This document shows positions 10,655 through 24,300 of a stretch of DNA of 64,000 bases, piece by piece. Source of the stretch: Gigaspora margarita. Taxonomy: Eukaryota > Glomeromycota > Glomeromycetes > Diversisporales > Gigasporaceae. A model generated the notes under the pieces. The model was not told the DNA's origin, ran no database searches, and saw only the letters and a program-made list of their open reading frames with translations. The stretch spans positions 563,840-627,839 of the forward strand of contig WTPW01000150.1 of NCBI GenBank assembly GCA_009809945.1, read 5' to 3'. The number at the start of each line of letters is the position of its first letter. The first letter of the stretch is position 1. A program made the position numbers and the translations under genes.

Positions 10655-12240
10655 TTACTATATTTTCTTTACTAAATATAGTTTAAATAGTAAATGTTGT
10701 ATAAAAGTTGTATAATTATTTTAAAGGTTTATTAGAAAAAACTTTAACCTGATTACTATACACCTACTTTCTTTAAGCATCAATATTCTTTTTTTATAAT
10801 TTAAAAATAAGAGTATTTCTATTTGTTATATTGATATCTCAAAATCCTGATTATAAAACAGCTATTAAAGTTCTAACAAAAAATATTCCTTGCAAAATTT
10901 CAGTATAAACTATAAACCCTCTAACTCTAAAGCTAACCTTACCCTAATCTTAATCTGAGTTAATTTTTTGCTCGACAAATTATATGTTACACAAAGTTGT
11001 AAATCAATAATTAACAAACACTATGTGTAAACTAAGAAATTTTCTAAAAATAAATATTACTATTTTGTAATTTTTATTTTTTATAAAAATTTATTTAAAT
11101 ATTTAACATTAATATTTAATAAAATTAGATCAGATCAGATGTACCTGTTTTTAAATTTTAGCAGCCAAATTTGGTTACTAAGCCTAACGGTTTAAGGGAT
11201 AGTTACAAACTTAATATTATTTTTAGCTTTAACTATAGTATTATAAATCCTATAAATTTGAAATTACATCTTTTATAATCACCGTGGTTTGACTATATTA
11301 TTTAAAAAATAATTTACTTGTTTAATAGCAACAAAATATTATTTAAAATTAAATTTAAAATTCAAAAAATATTTATATAATAAAGAATATTTTTTTTTAC
11401 AAAAGCATGTAAATTAGTTTTACAAACATAATTTAAGAGTTAAAGTTTTTGAAGCTTTTAAATCATGTAATCTGATTGGCTCGGGACAGTTACTGCCGGT
11501 GACAAATAAGATTTGCCCATAAAATACATTAAAAAAATTAAGATCCGAATTTGTATACAAACGAAGAGAATAATATAACTAGAAATGTTAATCGACTTAA
11601 TCTTTTTGCATATTTATTATAATAAAATCGATTAATGAATAAATTTGAACAAGGCTATTAACATCCCTAAATATATAAAGTATGGATGATGTAATATATA
11701 AAACGTAATTATTTAACAAAAGTAGCGATATCGGTATGCAAGAAGTAATTAAAATATTACACATCAAATAACTATAGTTAAATTTCATTCATGTATTGAC
11801 TATATAAAGAGTTATTTAGCATATGTGAAAAAAAAACAATAAATGATACTATAAATACTAAAATAGAAGTAAGATCTTAAAAAAATCAACGATCGCACGA
11901 TGCTCATCGTAATAATTAGGTATATTATAATAGATAACAATAAGTGCCGAACAGGATTAATATACAGTACATATGTACGGACGTATGTTACATTACGTAC
12001 GTACGTGATACAGTCGTCAATTGTATGGAGCTGGAAAGATATGCAATAGCAAAAAATTAAAGCGCCAAAAGATTAAATGTATCCAAATAGATAGTCGATA
12101 TAAGGCTTTTTTTGATGTAAAAATTGATTTGGATATACTCGTTAAATGTCTGCTATATTAGGATCAATTATAGGAGGTAACCAAAAAGTTTATGACCATG
12201 CTATATGCATTAAAACAATATGCATTTTATTTTTCAAGCG
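10655..12240. other. AT-rich intergenic DNA, no gene seen
   Basis: Very AT-rich sequence. The 10860-10970 part contains a family E core relic (CCTTGCAAAATTTC, AACCCTCTAACTC). Near 11955-12010 GTAC/ACGT palindromes cluster. The minus-strand ORF at 11597-11788 has no recognisable feature. Confidence 0.4.
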
Positions 12241-12249
12241 TAATAATAA

Positions 12250-12415
12250 CTATACGTAGACTCTTTCATATAAATTATTTCACGTAGACTACCTTTCATA
12301 GACTACTGCTTTAGCAGACTACTTTAGTAGACTATTTCGCGGACTACTTAGCAGACTACTCCGGTAGACTACTCCGGTAGACTACTTCAATAGACTACTC
12401 TACTTTGTGTAGTTT
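12250..12415. repeat. Degenerate TAGACTACT minisatellite
   Basis: About ten copies of (T/G)AGACTAC(T) with a period near 13-14, the clearest being two adjacent GTAGACTACTCCG units around 12360-12385. Confidence 0.7.
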
Positions 12416-12532
12416 ATTTAAGAATATGATATTTATTAATTAATCAAAGGAGTTTCAATACTTGAATGGAATTTACTAAATCAGTTAATACCTGTTACTA
12501 ATTCTTAAATTACCTGTTATGTACGTACGGCA

Positions 12533-12810
12533 GCAAGGGGGGTGGCTAAAGCCATGCACCCACGTGATTTTCCGAAATTTTAGTCAAAATTAGGGTTAGA
12601 GCCTGTTTAGCATTAGGGTCGGGTTAAGGTTAGACCAGCATGTACGTAGGTAAAATTTTTTATTAATGGCCAAAGATAGATTTAGACTGCCATTTTATGT
12701 TCTTGCGTTTTTTTTTGGTTTTTTTTTGACTTCAGCTGATCCGTATAAAAACCAAATTTCGCGACTCCGGTTGGTTGATTTACACAAAAATGTCACGTGG
12801 GTATATGAGC
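12533..12810. mobile_element. Possible inverted-repeat element with TTAGGG-like interior
   Basis: ACCCACGTGATTTTCCGAAAT near 12560 pairs with ACAAAAATGTCACGTGGGT near 12785-12802, and GAAATTT/AAATTTCGCG words also pair. Between them lies ATTAGGGTTAGAG...TTAGGGTCGGGTTAAGG. The ends are not sharp. The ORF at 12666-12902 spans the right arm and is treated as incidental. Confidence 0.4.
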
Positions 12811-13140
12811 TTAGACGACCCTCGTTTCGATTGAAATTTTTAATGCAGTGTAACATTACGAATTTTGGGCAAATTAAGTATAATTTAGGCCGGGCAATAT
12901 AAATTTGGCAACCAAAGTTATTGGAAAGTCTCGGCCGGGGGAGTATGAAACCTTTTGTTATTGATCATTGGTTGATTGGTGCAAACGATATTTTTGATTC
13001 GTCCTGATTGGTTGGTCGGTGTAAATAAATATTTCTCACCATCCCGTCAAAGTATAGAAAATTTGATGAAGCAAAACAAGAGTGAAAAAAAACCTAAAGG
13101 GGCTACATTTGCAGATAAAACGAGTTTTCACAAAATTCTA

Positions 13141-13521
13141 ATTTGGTTAATATATATATATAGTATATATATATATAATATATATATATATATATTTATT
13201 AATAATAAATAAAAAATCGATTTTTGAACTGTATAACAGATAAATTTATTTACACATTAGAAATATTTATAATATGATACACGAAACTAATCACGAAACA
13301 TAGTTTCTGCCGTTTTACGTCATGATATACAATTGTAATCAATTGTAATTATATGTATTTCTTTAAAAGGAATGAATACAGTGATCGATTTTAAAAAATT
13401 GATTGGATGATTTTATCAATTATTATTATTATATTATTATTATTATTATTATTATATTGATATCGATATATATTTTCATTCATTAATTTTTTTTTTTTTT
13501 TTTTNNNNNNNNNNNNNNNNN
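13141..13521. repeat. AT and ATT microsatellites and a 17-base assembly gap
   Basis: (AT)n around 13148-13195, (ATT)n around 13415-13455, then poly-T, N bases at 13505-13521 and poly-A. The gap therefore sits in a homopolymer junction. Confidence 0.8.
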
Positions 13522-14085
13522 AAAAAAAAAAACCATAAATTAATAAATTAAACTAAATTGGTTTTTTATACAAGTATACAATATACAGTACATATAAAAG
13601 ATGTTCCAAAGACTCTTAACCATAAATTTATTCATTCATTTATTGAATTATTGTTATCTATGATTTACTTTTTGATTTATTTTTAGAATTTTTTTTTTTC
13701 GGATGCTATGAAAAATTAATTACAGAAAAAAAAATAAAAAAATTTAATAAAATAAAACTGATGCTTGTAAAACCATATATATGTATGTACGTTATAAAAA
13801 AATTCCCACTTCGATAACCCAATAGAATTGTACAATGATATCAAAACTAAATATTGTCCGACAAAAATGGACATTATTAACAAATTTTTTTAGAATAAAC
13901 AAAAAAAAATTGGTGAACCGCGCGTAATCTTTTAAATCTTGTCATTCACGTAATCTTTTAAAATCTTGCCAAATAAAGATATGATTAAACATTTTATCAG
14001 AATGAAAAAAAAGGAAATTACCAATAGGAATAAACTTATGTAATCGCTAAATAATAAATTTTAAAATGAATTCTGATAAGATTAA

Positions 14086-15483
14086 TTATAATTTGATGTC
14101 CCAATTGATCCACTCGTTGAAAGAACCATCATCCTGTTCACATAACCCAAAAGACATAAGGTTAGACATGTCTTGGAATCTCAAACCAGAAATATAACCA
14201 TTATTCCCATTTGAGAATTCATTAAATAAATTAAAATTAGGTGATGGTGTTAACGTAGGAGCAGAAGTAGTTATTAACGCAGGATCAATTATTTGAGAAG
14301 TATTATTAAAGATGGAGGGTTGTCCTATTGCATTTGAATTTGAAATGCATTGCTGCGGCTGTTGTTGTTGTTGTTGTTGTAACTGTCGTTGTTGTAATTT
14401 TCGTTGATGTGACAGATTATTAGTAAATAATTGTGGCTGAGATTGAATTTGAGATCTCAAATGATGTAATTGATGATGATGATTATTAATTGGAATGTGA
14501 ACTGGTGACTGTCTTTGTGTACTTCGTGCGTAAGATATATTAGGAATATGACGAGTAAATGAAGGAACGGATGAACGATTACTAAGATTATTATGTATGA
14601 CATTTGTAGGTTGAAATTGATGAAGGTTCGGCAATTGATGATGATGGTGTATCTGAGTTGGAATATGATGATGATTATGATGATTATGATGATTATGATG
14701 ATGATTATATTGATTATGTAAATTATGTTGTTCGATAGTGGGATTATTATATCCAATAATCGAAGGTAAATTCTGTTCTTCGAGATTCGACAATCTAGAT
14801 GAAGATTTGATCGGTGATGAAGGTGTTGAAGAAGCCAAAGATGAAGTTGATGATTGTGAAGGAGAAAGTTGTGGTAAATGCATCGAATTTACGATAGATG
14901 AAGAAGATGAAGAAGATAATGTTGATGATGATGATGAAGGATGTGAAACGTTAATATCCTGAATATCCTGAATATCCTGAGAATATTGTACGGACATAAG
15001 TGAATTCTTATTTATTTGATGTTGTCGTTGATCATCTTCCTTCTTATCTTGTAAACTTTTTCTTGGTCTGTAAACGTAACCAGGATGCATTTCTAAATGT
15101 AAAACTTTAGCAATTTCTTGCAATCTTGTATATTGACTCTTTGTTTTTTCTGTGGCATTATCCCATAATTTTCCAGCAGCCATTGAAACTTGAGGTACTT
15201 TTAAGTTATGAGTTGATAAATGAATATGAAGTGCGTTACGAAAGAGAAAGAACGCATTTGGAGGTCTTGGAGGATCATTTTTCTTTGATTTAGCTCTACG
15301 TGAATTTTCCAAAACTCGTTTGATGAAATGAGTATCAGGAAAAGGAATATGTTCAGCAGTAAGTCCTGCCAAGATTTCAGCTGTTGTTTTATCATCAGGT
15401 GAAGGTCGAAATGGAGGAGTACTTGTACAAATTGATTGACGACGTTTAACACGAGTAGAATTATTACTATTAACTTTTGGCAT
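14086..15483 (-). CDS. MATA_HMG-type HMG-box transcription factor
   Basis: A single uninterrupted 465-codon ORF. Residues about 71-142 form an HMG box: PPRPPNAFFLFRNALH, then PQVSMAAGKLWDN, KTKSQYTRLQEIAK and the basic end YVYRPRK. This layout is typical of fungal MATA_HMG proteins, DNA-binding regulators related to mating-type proteins. Downstream come a Ser-rich region (about 178-235), a His/Asn-rich tract with HHHNHHNHHNHHH (about 253-290) and a Gln tract (about 365-380), all low-complexity and probably disordered activation-type segments. A basic motif VKRRQS near residue 12 may help nuclear import. The start has the context AAAATGCC. The family is greatly expanded in Rhizophagus (established knowledge), so a true mating role cannot be assumed. 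No neighbouring gene is close enough to indicate a partner. Confidence 0.9.
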   Translation of the reverse strand: MPKVNSNNSTRVKRRQSICTSTPPFRPSPDDKTTAEILAGLTAEHIPFPDTHFIKRVLENSRRAKSKKNDPPRPPNAFFLFRNALHIHLSTHNLKVPQVSMAAGKLWDNATEKTKSQYTRLQEIAKVLHLEMHPGYVYRPRKSLQDKKEDDQRQHQINKNSLMSVQYSQDIQDIQDINVSHPSSSSSTLSSSSSSSIVNSMHLPQLSPSQSSTSSLASSTPSSPIKSSSRLSNLEEQNLPSIIGYNNPTIEQHNLHNQYNHHHNHHNHHNHHHIPTQIHHHHQLPNLHQFQPTNVIHNNLSNRSSVPSFTRHIPNISYARSTQRQSPVHIPINNHHHQLHHLRSQIQSQPQLFTNNLSHQRKLQQRQLQQQQQQQPQQCISNSNAIGQPSIFNNTSQIIDPALITTSAPTLTPSPNFNLFNEFSNGNNGYISGLRFQDMSNLMSFGLCEQDDGSFNEWINWDIKL

Positions 15484-17167
15484 TTTATTTATTTTTTGTG
15501 TAAAAGTTTGTGTAAATCTGTGTTTGCCTGCGTTGTGTTTAAATAAAACTTTTGAGACAAAAAAAGATGAGTTTCGTCTAACGGGACAAAAAGCGTTGCA
15601 TTTTATAAATTAATGATTCAACGATAATCAAAAAGAAAAACAAAATAAAAATAATAAAAAAAAAAAAAAAAAAAAAATCAAATATATATTTTTATATTTT
15701 TATATTTTGTATAAAGAAATGACTTTGTTCAAATAGAGAAAAGAATAGGAAATAGTCATATATATATGTAAGTCATGAGATGATGAAATGAACTTTTTGG
15801 TATTATGAAAATTGAAATTGTGATGCTGGTCAATAATCGATAAAGATACATAAATAATAATATAAAATTTCGTGGGACTGCTAGAACATGTGATTCAATT
15901 TTTACGCTAAGCCTTCCTGGGATGAAAACAAAAGGAATATTCGTCAATTTCAGAATGGCGTTTCCCTTCTTTCGAGTTGTTCTAATTACGTACAAATATA
16001 AATATATAAATATAAATGTGTACATATCGATATATATATATATATTCACAAATACAGTATATATCGTGTATACCCCGATCTTCTTATTTATATACTTGCA
16101 TTTACAAGTATAAAATTACAGGGTGTTTGTGCTATCTATTAAGTACAATTTCTAAAATTTCCAGAATGATAGGAATTGGAAAGATATCGGCGATGATATT
16201 TTTTTGTCACAGCACCACCGTCTCGCTTGATTGGACATTTGACAAACTTCTAAAAATATATATACTTAATATATTTTTCACATATAATTTAATATAAAAA
16301 AAAAAATATTATAGAAATTATGCAAAAGAAATTTATTTATTTTTATAAATAAATTACTATTAAAATTATTATTAAAAATTTATTAAATTATTGGATTTTT
16401 TTTTTTTTTATGTTGTATTACAAGAATAACTTTTAACTATATATTTTATTACGTGTTCTTTTTTTAAGTATACGTACATTAATAACTGATATATTGAAAG
16501 ACTTAACCTCCTCGTTTGTTCTATGATTAAAAAAGATTTATTTAAAAATTTTTTAATGCAAACTTACGTTACAACTATATGTTGTTACTTTGCACTTTTA
16601 GATACGTAACGTATCATTATCCGTAAATTGTTGACTAATCTATCTACTAGAGATGTTGAAGTAAACTTTGTATATTAACTATGTATATGTATTAACCATG
16701 TATAAGAGAAATTTTTAATAACAAATAATATTATGTCAACAGTTTACGCATCGCTATGCTAAGCCACTAACTTATTTGTACAGTACATATCGTACGTATG
16801 TACTGTACGTACATATCAAATATGAATGTAACAGGTATCATGTAACAAGTATCAGGTATAGGTATATACGTAATTATATATACATAATTATAAATACATA
16901 ATTATATATACGTAATTATATATACGTAATTATATATACGTAATTATATATATATGTATATATACGTATCTTTCTTTCGATCAATTAGCCATTTGCCTAA
17001 CGATCGTTTTAAAGCGTCAAAAAAATTCATTATGATCCTAATTTAGATTAGTTAATTCAAATGAAACAAAAGCAAATGTCTAACTCAATAATTACGATTA
17101 TATAAAAAGTACATATAATCATGAGTCTTATGAAGGTAAGAAGTATTTTGTATTACTGTATTATTGG

Positions 17168-17230
<63 letters not shown>

Positions 17231-18290
17231 AAAAGAAAGCTTTTCCAATTTCAAAATTTCATCATTTTATATAATAATATCTAATTTTCATCTATTGTCC
17301 AAACTTCCGGAATTTGCTTATTCTAGCTGAAAGATTACATCAGTTCATGTTGATGATCATTTGAGTTTTCTATTTTTATTATTTTTATTCAATTGATTTT
17401 TTTTTGAAAAAAAAGTTCATTATTATATTAAAAAAGATTAGTAAATTTGAAAAAAAAAGATCTTAAGAAATATACAGTAACAGTATACTAATCGCTACGC
17501 TATAGAAAAATTAATTCTAATTTCTGATCATCCAATCACTTTTAAATAAAAAGTAATCACGTGAAAAAGTCTACGAGGAAAAAAAGAACATTAACTTTTT
17601 AATAATTTTAATTCTATATCATATATGTGAGTACATACGATATGTACAGTATAAGTGCGTACGTACGTGCGTACGTGCGTACGTGCGTATGTACTTTGCG
17701 ACTTTTAAATCATTTAATGTTTATTTCAGGAGGAGTTTTTTTTTTTTTTTTTTAATATAAAGTATAGGCATAATATGATATTATAATGAGAAAATGTAGT
17801 CGACATGTAAACAGAATTTGCTTCTCAAGTATTACGATCACGAAAAAATTAAATCTTTTTAATATACATACATACAAGAAGCACTTTTCACTTTAATTTG
17901 TGCATATATTAATAGGAGGTGATAGAAATATTCCCGTTTCTTATCATTATTAAATTGTTTTTTTTTTTTTTAAAGAAGCTTAATTTTTTTTTAATCTTAA
18001 ATCGGTGATTTTTTTTTTAAATATATAGTACCTCATCTACTCGTTAACTGTCACCAGATAGGCCCTTGACATGCGCGATTTCTAGCCGGTTATTCTATAC
18101 TTTTCGGATTATTTAAAATCTTTTGTCGGTGCAGCGAAAATGACCTTATGACCTCGAATAAAAAAAAAAAAAGAAAAAGAGGATGCGATATATATATATG
18201 TGTACGCGAGTGTCAATTTCTCCTCATCGAATTAATTTAATCGAAATATTTATAAAGTGAACGTGGTAATCTTTCAATATCAGAAAGAAA
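15484..18290. other. Intergenic DNA with microsatellites and GTAC clusters
   Basis: No supported gene. It contains poly-A runs (15655-15677; the longest at 17170-17228), a 14-bp tandem repeat of TATATACGTAATTA at about 16862-16950, and GTAC/ACGT palindrome clusters at 16780-16820 and 17640-17695 (GTGCGTAC units). The first 150 bp are the presumed promoter and 5' UTR of the HMG-box gene; no clear TATA element could be chosen. Confidence 0.45.
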
Positions 18291-18794
18291 GTTGGTCGTT
18301 AACGGGTACGTAAATTCGAAGGTGTGACCATTTCGGTTTTTTTTCAACCTTAACTTTATTCATTTCTAAACCTATCAAAAAAAAAAAGTTTTTTATCGTT
18401 TACTTTTATTTTCATTTTTATTTTTATTATTATTTTTTTTTTTGCTAATAATACTTTAATTTAACATATTAAACTAATCAATTATTTTTGAATTATTTGT
18501 ATACGCACCGGAAATTCATAAGAAATGAATAAACATGATTGAATCCTCGACGAGAAGCGAATTCGCTCGATCGTGATCAATAAAGAACGTTTCAAATTCA
18601 CTTCACCTCGCTCATATTCTGGACCCGTAAAATTCACATTTATTCAAATTTATTCCAATTTAGTATGAAAAAGAAATGGTCGAATTGTATCGATTGAAAT
18701 GGGCCACAATCTTTTCTTTTTTTTTATTTGGGGTAAGATGGCTTTATATAGTTTCAAAAAATATATATATATATATATATTATTTAAACTAAGG

Positions 18795-18986
18795 TTATAA
18801 ATGCCTTTTGTGGTAACTTTTTGCATTAAAGCGAAATCTGCGTAAGGGATTGGTGCCAAATAATTGACATTGGTCATCACGCGAGTCCACAGTATTTCTT
18901 CTTATCAAATCGATTTTCTTACCTTGATCTGCATCTAGATGTTCAGATAACGTCGTCATACGTAAATCAATGATTGGGCGTCCCAT
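18795..18986 (-). CDS. Possible 5' exon of an unidentified gene
   Basis: A minus-strand ORF begins MGRPIIDLRMTTLSEHLDAD. After codon 21 it contains GGTAAGAAAAT, a good 5' splice site. A CCCTTACGCAG about 85 bp further on could be the acceptor; splicing there joins the frame to DFALMQKVTTKGIYNL, which is open on to about 18775. Downstream I cannot find a convincing continuation, although the 18490-18620 stretch is richer in GC than its surroundings. It may be the start of a small or degraded gene. The protein was not recognised. Confidence 0.25.
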   Translation of the reverse strand: MGRPIIDLRMTTLSEHLDADQGKKIDLIRRNTVDSRDDQCQLFGTNPLRRFRFNAKSYHKRHL

Positions 18987-18999
18987 AATTCTATATATG

Positions 19000-21252
19000 C
19001 TAAAGATTCATTCTTCCTTTCAAGACTATTTTGGTATGTTTTTAAATTATGACCCGGGTAACGGTTATATCTCACAAAATAGTCAACTATTATTTTAAAG
19101 TTTCGGAAAATTTGACTAATAAGTAAAACAAATATTTGTTAGCATGGTTCTGTATATACGTATTAATAGTCTTTTAGTTAAAGAAAATTAAAAAGATAAC
19201 ATTTTGTTATTGCTCCATCCTTCTGATAATTTTTGTTTAAAAATAGAAAAGTCCGTGCACTAAAGTTTTTTTTTTTTTTTTTAAAAAAAAAAAAACTTTA
19301 TATGGGTAAATCAAGTTTTTGAGAATTATTAATTCTTTTTATAATTCACAAAAATATTTCCCCAAGTCAGTTGATCTGGTCACAAAAATTTTAGGTTTAG
19401 CTCATCTATTTGAATGCGTCATTTTTTTCCCCCTGATTATGAATATACTAGTATTAAGGATCCTGTTGTATTACCAAATCTTCTGGGAAATATATCGATA
19501 TGGAGAAAAAGTTCCATTCATAAACTTTATTATAATAATGCACTAGCCTTAATTTATCATAGTTTTCCAAAACCTTAATTCCCTTTTAAGTTATACTATA
19601 TATATATATGCTGGCTGTTACGTTTTAAAATTAATAGTTTGTTCCTTTCTATTGAGAAAAAAAAAAAAAATTTCATAGAACGTTTCACCATTGTGCCATT
19701 GTGTAAAGAATTAATTATCTATCTAATTTTTTTTTTATCAATCTCGCTTTAATATCTTGCTTATATAAAAGCCTTGTATGTTATTTCGGGGATTGTTAAA
19801 CGATTCTATTGCTTTCGTACACCACTTAAATACGAATTGAAATTGAGATTGCCTAATTTATTATATTACGTACGTATTATATAATAAAAAAAATTTACAC
19901 AAATAACTTTCAACAAAGAACTTCTTAAATTATTTTATCATTGTCTAAGAATAATATTAATATTTGGAGATACTATATTAAAGTCGTTGAGATCGTTCAC
20001 AATGATCTCGATGATCTCAATGATTTGCAAATTTAATTTATATATATTTTTCTGAAATTACGTTCATCATTCGGTTTTTCCTGTTTAAGTGAATAATATA
20101 ATATATGATTTAATAACTCAACAAAGAATTCAATATTTATATATATATAGTCATTTATCAATGCTTATTTGGTTAATATCGATATTGAGTATTAAAAAAG
20201 CCTAATTAGCCTTATTATCAAAGTTATCTTTTTGTTTAAATTTGGAATAAAAACTAAAAAACCGGTTCAAACCGGATTATATCTTTATATAATAAGTAAA
20301 ATAACGATTAATTATAGTTAGTCTTTATCATAGTAGTATCATCTTTCCCCATTTAAAGAAACTTTGTTTATCTGTTCATCTATTTGTGACCTAATTCCTG
20401 ATGGATAATCGGACAAAGGTTAACATTAAATTTGCTCCGAATAATTAGTAAAGTTCTGATTTTCTGCTCATTCTGATCAACTGATTTCATCTCTACATCA
20501 TAACGATTCGCAATGGCGGAACAATGTATTGCCATACTATGGCGAACCAAGCAGATCTTTATAATAAAAGTGAACTTCATGTACTGTATTAAAAATAATA
20601 ATATTAATAGTTTATTTTACTTTATTTATTTATTAATTCTCATTTATTAATTCTCATTTATTAATTCTCATTTATTAATTCTTATTTATTAAATTGTCGG
20701 TGTTTTTTTTTTTTTATTTAACAAAAAAAAAAGTATATCATATAAATGTTCCGTTATTAATTTTTAATACGATCACGTGATGATTGGCGAAGTTAAAATT
20801 ATCTATATATATATATATATATATATCGTGATATAATGGCGATGTAAATTTTATCTATATCTAGTTTGATATATTGAGGGGTCCGTTATATTAAGCCCAA
20901 TATATTTATTTATGGGGTAAGATTATAGGGAAATTCATGATAAAGCACCAAAATCTGAAAATCTGATTATGCAAGGTTTATTAACTCGGAGGAAACGATT
21001 ATAATTATACATGTTATAAAATCAACAAATAGTTATATACTTTATTTAGTTATATGTAATTATGATCTGAGGAGTTGGATAAAAATTTTTCATAATCTCG
21101 AGTTGAATTATGTTGATTGACCAAACCAATTTTAATCCCGCTAATTAATAACAGATAAAGGTTAAAAGATTAAACGGTTAAGAAAATTTTAACCAGTTCC
21201 AAGCAAAGAACTTTTGTATTTTCTAAGGTCTATTAATAAACAAATCATAATT
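19000..21252. other. Intergenic AT-rich DNA with short tandem repeats
   Basis: No supported gene. A 14-bp tandem repeat of ATTCTCATTTATTA lies at about 20635-20690, and (AT)n at 20800-20826. A 66-codon minus-strand ORF at 20380-20580 starts MKFTFIIKICLVRHSMAIHC, slightly signal-peptide-like, but has no supporting context. Confidence 0.35.
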
Positions 21253-21362
21253 TACCGTATAATCACGAAATAACGCGTAAGGGTGTCATTTCGAATTTCG
21301 GCTTAAATTAAGCTTAATTCGGGCCGAAATTCGAAATTATTTTTATTTTGCGACTATACGAT
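21253..21362. mobile_element. MITE, family G, copy 1 (110 bp, decayed)
   Basis: Starts TACCGTATAATCACGAAATAACGCG and ends with the partly mutated complement GCGACTATACGATA. The interior TTCGGGCCGAA is a strong palindrome also present in the copy at 26470. Confidence 0.6.
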
Positions 21363-24300
21363 AACTAATGTCCTAAATTTTAACTAAATTTAGGTTTAAC
21401 TTAGCCTTGAATTAAATTCCATATTTAAAATAATCTGACGTAAATTCTGTTTTGATACGCAATAAATTTATAAGTCAAAGAAAATCAATATAATATATCA
21501 GATATAATACAGCATATAATATAATTTATACATATAAACTAAGGATTTGCATCGGCCCTTAATAAGGACAGGTCATTAATATTTTTCGGTAAATCAGCTG
21601 TTCTTTAGTTACTTAAAACTCTAACCATTTTAGTGGCTAGCGGCATTGACTTCAATCAGTGACACTATTGCCAATTTCAGCCAGCGGAAAGATTAATCAT
21701 ACAGATGACATTGGCAATCGAAATATATGTAATTATTTACGTGTAATACATGATGTCTTTTGCCCTGAAAATCACGTTGTGGACATAGTAAATTATATGT
21801 TCCATAACGTGATTTCATGGCAAAGGTGTCAAAGAGGGTCAGCAGATCGAAAAGACAGGAAAGCATTGGTCAGGAGTTACATGCCAGTGCTGCGGCAAGC
21901 AAGCAATTGCGAAGATCGATAATCAATATCGAATCAGATGAATATTATGTAATCTAACAGAAAAGCACAATCGATACAAAAATTCAAAATCCTTTTCTTT
22001 ATAAACCACTCAAAATCATACAACTGATAATTTCTCGACCGTTCCATACTGCAATCTCCTGACTCTGCCGTGTTCCTATTTAATAGCTGTCTACTTAGAG
22101 CAGGTAAGAAACCACCGGCTGATGTTGCCTGGCACGTGCCCGTACCCGACAAAAGACACAGGTAAAAGTATTTGGTCTAAAACTACTGTGCACTTTTATA
22201 TAATGGACATAAAATACCGGATACAGGTTGACATTTTGCATCCGTGAGCTACATCCTAATCGCCCGGAAATTTTGTCTATAGACTCAAAATGACAATTTA
22301 AAAGTACCTAACATTTTGTAAATTGCCTGATAGTTTGGATACTTCATTAACTGAAATTTCAAACTTGCATATTAACACAAAATCCTCAAGTATATTAAAT
22401 TATTTATTGTGAATCATTTTGAAATAGATCGATTTTTGATATAGAGGTAAGTCAAGCAAAATTTCTAATAATTTATTTTTTTTTTAAAACTAGGAAAACA
22501 AATATTGTTATGTGTCTGAAGCAGCCAATCATAAAGAAGACGCGTGGACGAACAGACGAACAAAAATCAGATCTCTAATATAATGTAAATTGATCTTGCA
22601 TATCTGATCACGTGGGTGGTCAAACGGACAAATCCGCTAAATGACCTGAAGTCATCCGCTTCGCTCCGGACAATAATGCTTATCAGATTGGACCAGGTTC
22701 TTGTTATTGTTTTTTAAGAAATTTTTTGAAGATGCTTGAATCCCATTAACACAACCTCATAATATTTAAAGAAGCCAATCAGAAGCCTTAATTCTGTTCG
22801 TGCTAAAATTACAATATATTATTTGACATATTTGACATAATTGTTGATTACTCAGTTGAACCGCATGACGTATGTAGTACGATGTAAGGGTTTTCTAAAT
22901 GAGTAATTCTTGAATTCGTCAGAATACGAATTACTAACTTTGGAGAATATGTAACAGTAATAATTACATCGGCTCATCAGATTGAAATTACTATTTAAAT
23001 AAATATCACAAGATCAGACTTTTCAAAATTCAGTAAGCCTAAAGTTAAATATCTGAAAATCAAGAATTACGATTTTTTCGCTTGCCTCAAATAATATAAA
23101 GTGCCTTGATATACATTAGTATGACTTTCCTAACATGGCGTAATGACCTACAAATTTCATTGATAAAATAAAAAGTTCGCTATTAGTGAATGACGAATAC
23201 AGTATTATTTGTTAATTTGATTATAGTATTCATTCTGTGTGTGTGTGTACTAACCCATGTTCATTCACCATTGGAATTTAACTGTATATTATACAAGCGA
23301 TTTTTCAAACCCGACATTTACGTATCATTCCCCAATCGATACATTATAACGGAAGACAAAAATAAAAGAATTCAATTGATTAAAATTTATTGACTCATAG
23401 ATATATATGTAATAGTGATGGTTACACGAGCAAAACTTTAAATCATTAATCTACTGTACTGTACGTACGTATGAGGAATAACGCAACGAAAGATAAGCAA
23501 CACTATTAGAACGCTAATTTAGCATAATCTTCAGAACTTCAGTTGATATAATCCAAAAAGTGAAATTTTATATATACAGTATATATATTTTAGTAATATA
23601 ACGACAATATAGTCATCTGATTACATAATAAACAAATTAAATAATAAAAATTTTTACTTGTATTGCTATATTAAAAAAGGCCATAAATGAGTCTAGACCA
23701 GTCCAATTATTCAATCCAGTCTAAGCCGGTCAAACTGGTTCAATTTGTCGTATGATCTAATACTAAAGCAAAAAATTGGTAAAAACGTCTTAACTGTAGA
23801 TGAATCTATAGTTTAAAATACTAAAGCTAGGGATGTAAATAAAAAGTCCAATTCATTCAATCCTTCATAACGACAAGACTATGGAGTTCATAATACTCTA
23901 AAATTTCGTTGGAATATAGGATAAAATTTAATAATGCCAAGAATCGTACTATATAAGTTTGTTTAATGTCTTAACCATACAAATTAACTTTAATTTTTAT
24001 AAAAGTTTTTCGGCCTAAAAATTTTAATTATTCCTTTTCTTTTTTTTTTTTTTATATTGATTGGATAATTATACATATTTATTACATAACTCTATTAGTG
24101 AGCTTTTGTTTCCTTTTAAGGAATGCTCTCAGATATTTATTAATAAGCTTTTTTAAAATTTGTATTAATGTGTATTATCTTTTTTTTTTTTAAATCTAAC
24201 CTTATTGAATTAATAAAATCACTCACAGGATAACATCTGCTAATCAATATCTCTTGTAAGTCTTTTTTTCATCAGATCCATCAATAGTATACTGTTGATT

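Noticed and set aside
12666..12902. 78-codon ORF with signal-peptide-like start
   Set aside because: It overlaps the arm of a probable inverted-repeat element and has no homologue that I recognise.
17121..17330. 69-codon ORF with a long Lys run
   Set aside because: It is the translation of a 58-base poly-A tract; a homopolymer artefact.
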